NCBI GenBank assembly: GCA_964575425.1
Contig: CAZNRD010000060.1
Coordinates: 1-15,273 of the forward strand
DNA: 15,273 bases
Origin: DATEAV01 sp964575425
GTDB taxonomy: Bacteria > Chloroflexota > Anaerolineae > Anaerolineales > E44-bin32
Direction: 5' to 3'
Shown piece by piece: positions 1 through 10,357 of the stretch. The position numbers and the translations under genes are program-made. Within the stretch, counting starts at the first letter, position 1; each line of letters opens with the position of its first letter. The notes below the pieces were generated by a model, which did no database searches, was not told the origin of the DNA, and saw only the letters and a list, made by a program, of their open reading frames with translations.

Positions 1-58
1 TCATTGAACCGTTAGGGGTGTCACTTTCACTGGACTCTAACATCTCGAGTACACGCCC

Positions 59-86
59 TTGACAGCGCCCCATTCGGCGCTATAAT
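59..86 (+). promoter_or_regulatory. Sigma70-type promoter upstream of rpoC
   Basis: A perfect -35 box TTGACA lies at 59-64 and a perfect -10 box TATAAT at 81-86, with a 16-bp spacer. Transcription should start near 93, giving a leader of about 165 nt before the rpoC GTG. rpoC is usually co-transcribed from an rpoB promoter. Here no rpoB tail is visible in bases 1-58, so this promoter appears to drive rpoC itself, or a short leader RNA that ends at the hairpin at 124-164. Confidence 0.85.
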
Positions 87-123
87 CTAGTGTCAATGCG
101 AACCTAGCGGACCACGCGGGAAT

Positions 124-164
124 GCGAGCGCTGAGGAGAGGAAGGCCCTCAAGCGCTTGTTTTT
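124..164 (+). terminator. Intrinsic terminator-like hairpin (attenuator) in the rpoC leader
   Basis: The arm AGCGCTGAGG (127-136) pairs with CCTC-A-AGCGCT (147-157) through ten base pairs with a single bulged A and a 10-nt loop. The stem can extend outward by a few wobble/GC pairs, and TTTTT follows at 160-164. A GC-rich stem followed by a T-run is the form of an intrinsic terminator. It lies about 35 nt after the predicted transcription start and about 95 nt before rpoC, so it would act on the rpoC leader transcript as an attenuator. Termination strength and any antiterminator partner cannot be judged by eye. Confidence 0.65.
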
Positions 165-259
165 GCATTGCCCAGTGCATAGCACGTTTGTTCCAGCGCA
201 CACGATGCCGGGTTGACGCTGAGGGACTGCGGCGCCGGCGCTCTGCGGGAGGATTGCGG

Positions 260-4504
<4,245 letters not shown>

Positions 4505-4530
4505 GGCTGACTCCCGGCGCTGCCAAAGCG

Positions 4531-4559
4531 TTGACAGGCTGCCGCGGCGCGGCTATAAT
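4531..4559 (+). promoter_or_regulatory. Consensus promoter of the rplU-rpmA-rpmE group
   Basis: TTGACA at 4531-4536 and TATAAT at 4554-4559 are both perfect, with the optimal 17-bp spacer. The promoter sits 27 bp after the rpoC stop. The predicted start near 4566 falls at the foot of an 8-bp hairpin. Such a strong promoter fits a ribosomal protein operon. Confidence 0.9.
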
Positions 4560-4565
4560 CCGCCT

Positions 4566-4688
4566 GCCTGCCCCGCCTCCCCGGGTGGGGCAGGGGTTTG
4601 CATCCCCAACTTCCCCGCCGTCCGGCGCGGGCCTGAAGGCCGGTAGATGGGCGCAGGTGCGGCGGTGAAGCGAGGCTGGAGATCGGGC
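4566..4688 (+). promoter_or_regulatory. Structured 5' leader of rplU (possible L21 autoregulatory leader)
   Basis: The leader is about 123 nt long. Its first hairpin pairs CCTGCCCC (4567-4574) perfectly with GGGGCAGG (4587-4594), right at the predicted 5' end. A second hairpin pairs CCCGC (4614-4618) with GCGGG (4627-4631). A third, GGCC-TGAA-GGCC (4630-4641), overlaps the second by two bases, so they may compete. rplU leaders that respond to L21 are known in other bacteria; assigning that role here is inference. A 5'-end hairpin could instead simply protect the mRNA. GGAG at 4678-4681 is the ribosome binding site. Confidence 0.5.
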
Positions 4689-5183
4689 ATGAAATTCGCG
4701 GTCGTCCAATCGGGCGGCAAGCAGTACCTTGCCCAAGAAGGGCAGGCGATCGAGGTCGACCGCCTTTCCCTGGAAGTGGGCAGGTCGCTCGAGCTGAGGG
4801 AGGTTCTGCTGGCCGTCGACGACGGGCAGGTGCTGGTCGGCGCCCCGTTTGTGGAAGGGGTTTCGATCCAGGCGAGCGTGGCGGCGCAGGTCAAGGCCCC
4901 CAAGGTGCGCGTCTTCAAGTACATCCCGAAGGAGCGCTACCGCCGTCGGGCGGGCCACCGTCAACAGTACACTCGCCTCCTGGTCGAGAGCATCGTCTTG
5001 CCCGGGGGCGGGGCGGCAGCTAGGGAAGAGCAGGCTGTCATCCCGGGGGGCGAAGCGAAGCCGAGGCCCAAGGCTGCAGCGCGCAAGGCGGAAGCGAAGC
5101 CGAAGCCCGCAGCCAAGCCGGCCAGGAAGCCTGCTGCCAAGGCTGCCGGGGCGAAGAAGGCGGCGGGCAGGAAGTCGAAGTAG
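4689..5183 (+). CDS. rplU: 50S ribosomal protein L21 with basic C-terminal tail
   Basis: This is the 164-residue large-subunit protein L21, which binds 23S rRNA. The start at ATG 4689 follows GGAG by 7 nt and gives the family N-terminus MKFAVVQSGGKQY; an upstream in-frame ATG at 4647 is not needed. The L21 core fills about residues 1-103, including the C-terminal conserved segment with KYRRR-like and GHRQ motifs. The remaining roughly 60 residues are a low-complexity tail of Lys, Ala, Pro and Arg. L21 is usually about 100-105 residues, so the tail is an extension. The next gene, rpmA, starts 16 bp after the TAG stop, in the common rplU-rpmA order. Confidence 0.95.
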   Translation: MKFAVVQSGGKQYLAQEGQAIEVDRLSLEVGRSLELREVLLAVDDGQVLVGAPFVEGVSIQASVAAQVKAPKVRVFKYIPKERYRRRAGHRQQYTRLLVESIVLPGGGAAAREEQAVIPGGEAKPRPKAAARKAEAKPKPAAKPARKPAAKAAGAKKAAGRKSK

Positions 5184-5199
5184 TGAGGAAGGTTGAGCG

Positions 5200-5460
5200 A
5201 TGGCACACAAGAAAGGTGGCGGCTCGAGCCGCAACGGTCGCGACAGCGCAGCGCAGCGGTTAGGTGTCAAGCGCTTCGGCGGGGAGTTCGTCCGGGCAGG
5301 GCACATCCTGGTGCGGCAGCGTGGCACGCGCATCCACCCCGGGCGCAATGTGGCCCGCGGCGGGGATGACACGCTGTTCGCCACCATCGACGGAGTGGTG
5401 GCCTTCGACTACGGACGCGGCGGGCGCAAGCGCGTCAGCGTCTTGCCGGTCGAGCAGTGA
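5200..5460 (+). CDS. rpmA: 50S ribosomal protein L27
   Basis: This is an 86-residue L27, the usual length. The N-terminus MAHKKGGGSSRNGRDS is the family signature; this flexible arm reaches the peptidyl transferase centre of the 50S subunit. There is no N-terminal pre-sequence of the kind that is proteolytically removed in Firmicutes. GAGGAAGG about 8 nt upstream is a good ribosome binding site. It lies 16 bp after rplU in the conserved rplU-rpmA pair, and obgE, often next in other bacteria, is replaced here by rpmE. Confidence 0.97.
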   Translation: MAHKKGGGSSRNGRDSAAQRLGVKRFGGEFVRAGHILVRQRGTRIHPGRNVARGGDDTLFATIDGVVAFDYGRGGRKRVSVLPVEQ

Positions 5461-5557
5461 CGCCCATTCCGGGCGCCTGGGCGGTGCGGCTGAGTCCTGC
5501 CCCGGGGATCAGCCCTATAGCCCTCGCCCGACGGCTCCGGGGAAAGGACAGGAAGCG
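5461..5557 (+). promoter_or_regulatory. Structured spacer/leader before rpmE
   Basis: The 97-bp gap can form a composite stem. CCCCGG (5500-5505) pairs with CCGGGG (5537-5542), and AGCC (5511-5514) pairs with GGCT (5533-5536). A small hairpin CGCCC/GGGCG sits right after the rpmA stop. There is no T-run, so neither is a clear terminator. The stem ends just before the AGGA-type ribosome binding site of rpmE, so it could gate its translation. L31-responsive leaders are known elsewhere; a link to them is speculative. Confidence 0.35.
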
Positions 5558-6034
5558 ATGAAGCAGGGTCTGCATCCGAGGTACTACCCGAATGCCAAGG
5601 TGATCTGCGCGTGCGGCAACACCTGGACGACGGGGTCCACCGTTGATGTCATCCGCACGGATGTGTGTTCGGCCTGCCATCCGTTCTACACGGGCGAACA
5701 GCGCATTGTCGACAGCGAAGGTCAGGTCGACCGCTTCTACAAGAAGCTTCAGGCGCACATCGAATACGTGGAGGAGGTTGAGAGCCGCGAGGCGCGGCGC
5801 ACCTCGCCCGAGCTCCCCATTGCCGAGCTGGAGTTGGGCGATCGGGCGGAAAAAGCGCTGGCCAATGCCGGCATCGTGACGGTGGGCCAGGCGCTCGAGC
5901 GGCTGGCGCAGGGCGAGAGCGCGCTCCTGGCGATCGAGGGCTTCGGCCGCAAGAGCCTGGCCGATCTCAAGCGCCGATTGCGAGCACGCGGCTTCACCCT
6001 GCCCGAGGCGGCTGCTGAGCCTCAAATCACGTAG
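5558..6034 (+). CDS. rpmE: Ribosomal protein L31 fused to an RNAP alpha-CTD-like domain
   Basis: The 158-residue product starts at ATG 5558 after GGAAAGGACAGGAAG. Residues 1-70 are a complete zinc-binding L31: MKQGLHPRYY, C17-x-C19, C37-x2-C40-H, then the conserved FYTG and VDRF segments. Bacterial L31 normally ends near residue 70-85. After a charged linker (about 70-85), residues 86-149 match the fold pattern of the RNA polymerase alpha C-terminal domain: LELGDRAEKAL, a middle helix, then GFGRKSLADLKRRL and RGFTL. Aligned by eye to E. coli alpha, the DNA-contact positions R265, G296, K298 and S299 correspond to R96, G130, K132 and S133; N268 becomes K99 and E302 becomes D136. The domain may bind DNA, RNA or protein. 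Its role is unknown. The downstream tdk repeats the rpmE-tdk order known from Bacillus. Confidence 0.88.
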   Translation: MKQGLHPRYYPNAKVICACGNTWTTGSTVDVIRTDVCSACHPFYTGEQRIVDSEGQVDRFYKKLQAHIEYVEEVESREARRTSPELPIAELELGDRAEKALANAGIVTVGQALERLAQGESALLAIEGFGRKSLADLKRRLRARGFTLPEAAAEPQIT

Positions 6035-6054
6035 CACGGGAACCCCGCGCCGCT

Positions 6055-6082
6055 TTGCCCGCGGCGAAGCCTGGTGTACACT
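6055..6082 (+). promoter_or_regulatory. Possible weak promoter for tdk-hpt-cca
   Basis: TTGCCC (6055-6060) and TACACT (6077-6082) are separated by 16 bp and resemble -35 and -10 boxes. Transcription would start inside the hairpin at 6083-6114. Both boxes are degenerate, so this call is tentative. Read-through from the rpmE side is the alternative source of tdk mRNA. Confidence 0.35.
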
Positions 6083-6114
6083 CCCAGGGCAGGTGCAGGC
6101 GCACCTGCCCTGGG
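6083..6114 (+). terminator. 14-bp perfect hairpin between rpmE and tdk
   Basis: CCCAGGGCAGGTGC (6083-6096) is exactly complementary to GCACCTGCCCTGGG (6101-6114), with a 4-nt loop AGGC. It lies 48 bp after the rpmE stop and 27 bp before the tdk ATG. There is no run of T after it, so it is not a textbook intrinsic terminator. It may still stop or process the rpmE transcript, or form a 5' stem on the tdk mRNA, as seen at the rplU leader. Confidence 0.6.
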
Positions 6115-6141
6115 CTATCTCCTGGAGTGACGAGGACGCGC

Positions 6142-6720
6142 ATGGACCATCAGAGTGGAGGCGTTGAGGTCATCACCGGCCCCATGTTCAGCGGCAAGAG
6201 CGACGAGCTGATTCGTCGGCTGCGGCGAGCCCGCATCGCCCGCCAGAAGATCCACGTCTTCAAGCCCACCATCGACATCCGCTATGCCGAGAGCAAGGTC
6301 ACCTCTCATGCCGGGACCGAGTTCGATGCCACGCCGGTCGATCGCTCGGCTGCCATACTCGAGCTGGTCGAGCCGGACACCACCGTCGTCGGGATCGATG
6401 AAGCGCAGTTCTTCGACGAAGAGATCATCCGCGTGGTGCAGGCGCTGGCCGAGCGCGGCGTCCGGGTGATTGTGGCCGGCCTCGATACCGACTTCCGCGG
6501 CGAGCCCTTCGGCGCCATGCCGATCCTGATGGCTCAGGCGGAGCGAGTGGACAAGCTGTATGCCATCTGCATGGTGTGCGGCGATATGGCCACGCGCACG
6601 CAGCGGCTGATCAACGGCCGTCCGGCGCGCTATGAGGACCGGGTGGTGGTCGTGGGCGCCAGCGAATTGTACGAGGCACGCTGCCGTCGCCATCATCAAG
6701 TGCCCAGATCCAGAGCATGA
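6142..6720 (+). CDS. tdk: Thymidine kinase (type II)
   Basis: This 192-residue enzyme phosphorylates thymidine with ATP in pyrimidine salvage. The start at ATG 6142 follows GAGGA by 5 nt; an upstream in-frame ATG at 6055 would place the hairpin inside the coding region. The P-loop GPMFSGKS is at 13-20. The DEAQFFD motif begins at D86, with E87 as the expected catalytic base. The nucleotide-binding lasso carries the zinc ligands C143, C146, C181 and H184, so the structural zinc site is complete. Its length is normal for the family. The TGA stop overlaps the hpt ATG (ATGA), a sign of translational coupling. Confidence 0.95.
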   Translation: MDHQSGGVEVITGPMFSGKSDELIRRLRRARIARQKIHVFKPTIDIRYAESKVTSHAGTEFDATPVDRSAAILELVEPDTTVVGIDEAQFFDEEIIRVVQALAERGVRVIVAGLDTDFRGEPFGAMPILMAQAERVDKLYAICMVCGDMATRTQRLINGRPARYEDRVVVVGASELYEARCRRHHQVPRSRA

Positions 6721-7274
6721 AGGACTACCGCGAGTTCCTGGAAGAGATCCTGATCCCCGAGGAAGCGTTGCAGGCCCGCATCCGCGAGCTGGGGGCCCAG
6801 ATCAGCCGCGACTACCAGGGCCAGGACTTGCTTCTCATCTGCATCCTGCGCGGTGGGGTGATGTTTCTCGGCGACCTGATGCGCGCCCTGACCGTGCCTC
6901 ACACCGTGGACTTCATGGCCGTCTCTTCCTACGGTGCCGGCGCCCGTCAATCGCGCGGCCATGTGCGCATCACCCTGGACCTGACGACCTCCATCGAAGA
7001 CCGCAACGTGCTGATCGTCGAAGACATCATCGACAGCGGCCACACCATCGCCTCGGTGATCGATCTGCTCAGGGCACGCCGCCCACGCTCTCTGCGCGTC
7101 TGCACCCTGCTCGACAAGGCTGAGCGGCGCGAGGCCGATGTTCCCATCGACTACCGCGGCTTCGTCATCCCCGACAAGTTCGTCTTTGGCTATGGCCTTG
7201 ACCTCGACGAGTACTACCGCAACTTACCGTTCGTGGGCGTGGCCAGGCCGGAGAAGGTCCTGAGCCCGGAGTAG
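6717..7274 (+). CDS. hpt: Hypoxanthine phosphoribosyltransferase
   Basis: This 185-residue enzyme converts hypoxanthine or guanine plus PRPP to IMP or GMP in purine salvage. The PRPP-binding motif VLIVEDIIDSGHTI is at 98-111, with E102/D103 and D106 as expected metal/ribose contacts. The flexible loop segment with SSYG is at 70-73. K134 in LLDK and the purine-binding VFGYGLDLDEYYRN segment follow. The ATG lies within the end of tdk (4-nt overlap), so the two salvage kinase/transferase genes should be co-translated. hpt in many bacteria sits beside tilS and ftsH; neither is here. Confidence 0.96.
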   Translation: MKDYREFLEEILIPEEALQARIRELGAQISRDYQGQDLLLICILRGGVMFLGDLMRALTVPHTVDFMAVSSYGAGARQSRGHVRITLDLTTSIEDRNVLIVEDIIDSGHTIASVIDLLRARRPRSLRVCTLLDKAERREADVPIDYRGFVIPDKFVFGYGLDLDEYYRNLPFVGVARPEKVLSPE

Positions 7275-7288
7275 GACGCCGGGGGAAG

Positions 7289-8800
7289 ATGACCCCCACC
7301 TCCTGGCTGCGCCGCTCGGTTGCTGATCTCCTCCCCCAGCTCATGCCGGGCCCGCGCCTCTGGCTGGTGGGAGGCGCGCTGCGCGATGCCCTCCTCGGCC
7401 GACCGGTGGTCGACCTCGATTTCGTCGTCGAAGGCGATGCGCTCGCCGTCGCGCGCCACCTCGCCGATCGTCTCGGCACTCCCTTCTACCCGCTCGACGA
7501 CGAGCGGAGGACCGGCCGCGTGATCCAGCACGGCCCGCAGCGCACCCTCGACTTCGCTTCGTTGCGCGGCTCCACCATCGAAGACGACCTGCGCGCCCGC
7601 GACTTCACAGTCAACTCCATGGCCGTCCCCCTCGAGCACCTCGACCGCCTGCTCGACCCCACCGGCGGCCTGCAGGACCTGAAGGACAGGCGCCTGCGCG
7701 CATGCACCGCTCACGCTGTGGCCGATGACCCGGTGCGGGCGCTGCGCGCCGTCCGCCTGGCAGCTCAGCTTGACCTGCAGATCGAGCCGGCGACGCTGCG
7801 CCAGGTCGCAGGGGCGGCGACTTCACTCACCACCGTCGCCGCCGAGCGTCTGCGTGACGAGTTCCTGCGCATCCTGGATGCGCCTCGGCCGGGGCGCGCA
7901 ATCCGCTTGATGGACCACCTGGGGCTGCTGCTCGCGCTGTGCCCCGAGCTCGATGCGCTGCGGGGCCTGGTTCAGCCTCCGCCGCACGCGCTCGATGCCT
8001 GGGCCCACACCCTGGCCACCGTGGACCGACTGGGCGACCTCCTTGCCGTGCTGGGGCCGGTCCACAATGAGGAGGCTTCGGCGGACCTCATCTTGGGCCA
8101 GGCTGTCCTGCGCCTGGGGCGCTTCCGCCAAGGCCTCGCACAACATTTCACCCGGCCGCTCAGCTCCGGCCGGCGCGCGCGCGCCCTCCTCTTCCTGGGT
8201 GCCCTCTACCATGACGCGGGAAAGCCGGCCACGGCACAGGCGGATGCGCACGGCCGGACCCGTTTCCTGGGGCACGAAAGGGTGGGGGCGGCGCTGGCGT
8301 CCGAGCGTGCTCGCCGCCTTCGGCTGAGCGCGACCGAGGCGGCAAGGCTGGCCGCCATCGTCCGGCATCACATGCGTCCGGTGTGGCTGGCGTCGGAGCC
8401 GGTGGTCACTCCCCGGGCCGTCTACCGTTTCTTCCGCCAGACACGGGGAGCGAGCGTGGATGTGGTGCTGCTGTCCCTGGCCGACTTTCTCGCCACCCAC
8501 ACCCCTCCGCCCCCGCAGCAGGAGTGGGACCGCCGGCTGGACGTGGCGCGCGCCCTGCTGGAAGCGTACTTCGAACGTCCCGAGGAAGTGCTCCGCCCGC
8601 CGGCCCTCATCCGGGGTGATGAGTTGGCCGAGGCCCTTGACCTCGAACGTGGCCCGCTCCTCGGCCGACTGATTGAGCACATCCGCGAGGCCCAGGCTTC
8701 GGGCGAAGTGGTCACGCGCGCGCAGGCCATCGAGCTCGCCAGGTCTGCATTGCGCGAGAATGCCTTGGGTGGCGAAGCGGGAGACGAGGAGGACGTCTGA
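7289..8800 (+). CDS. CCA tRNA nucleotidyltransferase / poly(A) polymerase family with HD domain
   Basis: This 503-residue class II nucleotidyltransferase most likely adds or repairs the 3' CCA of tRNA. The head begins with VGGALRDALLG (27-37), followed by the metal-binding D42-x-D44 and the third carboxylate near D88. The R104-DFTVNSMA motif, the LLDPTGG segment and the DDPVRALRAVRLA motif of the neck complete the catalytic region. An HD-type module follows, with H308-D309, H329 and H360-H361 as candidate metal ligands. Whether it adds CCA, only A, or CC cannot be told from these motifs. ATG 7289 is 14 bp after hpt; the ribosome binding site is poorly spaced, and ATG 7343 is an alternative start but would cut closer to the head motif. 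It probably shares the tdk-hpt transcript. Confidence 0.9.
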   Translation: MTPTSWLRRSVADLLPQLMPGPRLWLVGGALRDALLGRPVVDLDFVVEGDALAVARHLADRLGTPFYPLDDERRTGRVIQHGPQRTLDFASLRGSTIEDDLRARDFTVNSMAVPLEHLDRLLDPTGGLQDLKDRRLRACTAHAVADDPVRALRAVRLAAQLDLQIEPATLRQVAGAATSLTTVAAERLRDEFLRILDAPRPGRAIRLMDHLGLLLALCPELDALRGLVQPPPHALDAWAHTLATVDRLGDLLAVLGPVHNEEASADLILGQAVLRLGRFRQGLAQHFTRPLSSGRRARALLFLGALYHDAGKPATAQADAHGRTRFLGHERVGAALASERARRLRLSATEAARLAAIVRHHMRPVWLASEPVVTPRAVYRFFRQTRGASVDVVLLSLADFLATHTPPPPQQEWDRRLDVARALLEAYFERPEEVLRPPALIRGDELAEALDLERGPLLGRLIEHIREAQASGEVVTRAQAIELARSALRENALGGEAGDEEDV

Positions 8801-8810
8801 GGCGAAGGAG

Positions 8811-9107
8811 TCAGGGATAGATTTCGCTCAGTGCCGGGGCGTAGAAACAACGGCAGCCCAGCGCGTGCGAGCAGCCGTTGACTGGCAAGTGCGGCACCCG
8901 GTCCTTTTCGTACTGGCCCTCAACGGCCTGACACGCCGGGCAGCAATCCGGAGCCACCACCAGGCGAATGCGCGCCACTCGCTCGCTGGCCCGCAGCCGG
9001 GCCAGAGCGACGGCCGTGGCCGATGCCTGCGAGAGGTCGGCACCGCAGCGGGTGCAGCGCTCCGCATCGTCGGGGGATTGCGCCTGACAGCGCGTGCACG
9101 TCTGCAT
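8811..9107 (-). CDS. Small zinc-ribbon protein of unknown function
   Basis: The 98-residue product starts at ATG 9107, with AGAGG 6 nt upstream and a good promoter at 9137-9164. An upstream in-frame start at 9170 is not needed. Residues 4-21 form a C-x2-C-x10-C-x2-C zinc ribbon (C4, C7, C18, C21). After an Ala/Arg-rich helix, the C-terminal half carries CCPAC (C55, C56, C59), H73, C79, H81 and GCRC (C85, C87), a second probable metal site. The CPxC...GCRC pattern recalls the C-terminal part of phage head-morphogenesis (Mu F-like) proteins, but that likeness is short. The gene converges on the CCA gene (10-bp gap) and diverges from dinB. The function is unknown. Confidence 0.8.
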   Translation of the reverse strand: MQTCTRCQAQSPDDAERCTRCGADLSQASATAVALARLRASERVARIRLVVAPDCCPACQAVEGQYEKDRVPHLPVNGCSHALGCRCFYAPALSEIYP

Positions 9108-9127
9108 CGTGGACCTCTCGCCCGAAA

Positions 9128-10357
9128 GTGCGGTCGATTGTAACCGCGGAGGCAGTCCTGTCAACGACACACGCCCGTCTGAGATCTCGAACCATCCTCC
9201 ACTTCGACCTCGACGCGTTCTTCTGCTCCGTCGAGGAGATCCTGCGTCCCGAACTGGGCGGGCAGGCGTTTGTTGTCGCCGGAAGGCCGAGCGAACGAGG
9301 GGTAGTTTCGTCCGCGTCCTATCCCGCTCGCCGCCATGGAATTCGCTCAGCCATGCCGACAGCCCGGGCGCTGCGCCTGCTGCCAGGGCTGAAAGTGGTG
9401 CCGCCGCGCCACGGCGTCTACGGCGAGTACTCCGATCGGGTGATGGAGCTGGTGCGGGGCGCGGTCCCAGTTATGGAACGAATCTCGATCGACGAGGCCT
9501 TTCTCGATGTCAGCGATCATCCCAGGCCGGGGGTGGAGGTGGCCGCCTGCCTGCAGGCTGAAATCCGAAGCCGATTCGCCCTGCCTTCTTCGTGGGGTGT
9601 CGCCAGCAACAGGCTCGTGGCCAAGATCGCCACCAATGTCGGCAAGCCCGGCGGCTTGATCGTCGTCCCTCCGGGTCGGGAGGCCGCCTTCCTTGCTCCG
9701 CTGCCCGTGGGCATGCTGTGGGGGGTCGGCCCCAAGACGCAGAAACTTCTCGCCGCCAGCGGAGTGCGAACCATCGGGGACCTGGCGGCGCTTGCGACCG
9801 AGAGGCTCAGAAGTCTCTTCGGCGAGCGCGGCACCGAACTTGCAGCCCGTTCCCGGGGCGAAGATGAGAGCCCGGTGGAGGAGGGGGACGAGCCCCGGTC
9901 GATGTCGAGCGAACGGACGTTCGCGCGGGACTTGAAGGAGCAGAGGGCGTTGATGCGGGCGCTGCTGGGACTCAGCGAAGACGTCGGCGGCCGGCTGCGC
10001 GAAGCGGGACTGGCCGGTACGACGGTGCGGGTCAAGCTGCGCTGGTCAGACTTCACCACCATCACGCGCCAGCGCCGCCTGCCCCAGGCGACCAACCAGG
10101 ATGGGGAGATCTACCGTGCGGCCGCGGACCTCCTTGTGGGTGCAAGGAGTCCGGGGCGTGCGGTGCGGCTGCTGGGCGTGGGGGTGAGCGGCCTGGGCCC
10201 GGCAGTTCGTCAACTGGGCCTGTTCGACCGCCAGTGGGAGGAGGATGCACGACTGCTGCAGGCTGTGGATTCCATCCGGGCCCGGTACGGCTGGCGGGCG
10301 GTTCAGCGCGGCAGTGAGCTAGCACAACATCGAGAAACGGATGATGACGATGGCTAG
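9128..10357 (+). CDS. dinB: DNA polymerase IV (Y-family translesion polymerase)
   Basis: This is a Y-family polymerase that bypasses DNA lesions. The catalytic carboxylates are the D codon at 9206 in HFDLDAFF and the SIDEAF pair at 9491 and 9494. The palm, fingers, HhH thumb (GVGPKTQKLL) and little finger follow in order. A beta-clamp motif QLGLF is encoded at 10211-10225, about 44 residues before the end. The N-terminus is uncertain: no ATG lies near the conserved start. GTG 9128 is the nearest conventional start but lacks a ribosome binding site. GGAGG at 9148-9152 points instead to the CTG at 9158, which would give a more typical length. The product is about 399-409 residues. No LexA box was recognised. 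The end overlaps the next gene by 17 bp. Confidence 0.93.
   Translation: MRSIVTAEAVLSTTHARLRSRTILHFDLDAFFCSVEEILRPELGGQAFVVAGRPSERGVVSSASYPARRHGIRSAMPTARALRLLPGLKVVPPRHGVYGEYSDRVMELVRGAVPVMERISIDEAFLDVSDHPRPGVEVAACLQAEIRSRFALPSSWGVASNRLVAKIATNVGKPGGLIVVPPGREAAFLAPLPVGMLWGVGPKTQKLLAASGVRTIGDLAALATERLRSLFGERGTELAARSRGEDESPVEEGDEPRSMSSERTFARDLKEQRALMRALLGLSEDVGGRLREAGLAGTTVRVKLRWSDFTTITRQRRLPQATNQDGEIYRAAADLLVGARSPGRAVRLLGVGVSGLGPAVRQLGLFDRQWEEDARLLQAVDSIRARYGWRAVQRGSELAQHRETDDDDG
9137..9164 (-). promoter_or_regulatory. Promoter of the zinc-ribbon gene
   Basis: On the - strand, TTGACA (complement of 9159-9164) and TACAAT (complement of 9137-9142) are separated by 16 bp. Transcription should start near 9130, about 23 nt before the ATG at 9107. 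The boxes overlie the start region of dinB on the other strand, so the two genes may interfere with each other's expression. Confidence 0.75.

Noticed and set aside
166..178. Small GCATTG/CAGTGC hairpin in the rpoC leader as a second terminator
   Set aside because: The stem is five pairs with a wobble and no T-run follows.
122..259. N-terminal extension of RpoC from ATG 122
   Set aside because: The 46 extra residues are Arg/Cys-rich, unlike any beta' start, and cover the leader hairpin; GTG 260 has a good ribosome binding site and the family N-terminus.
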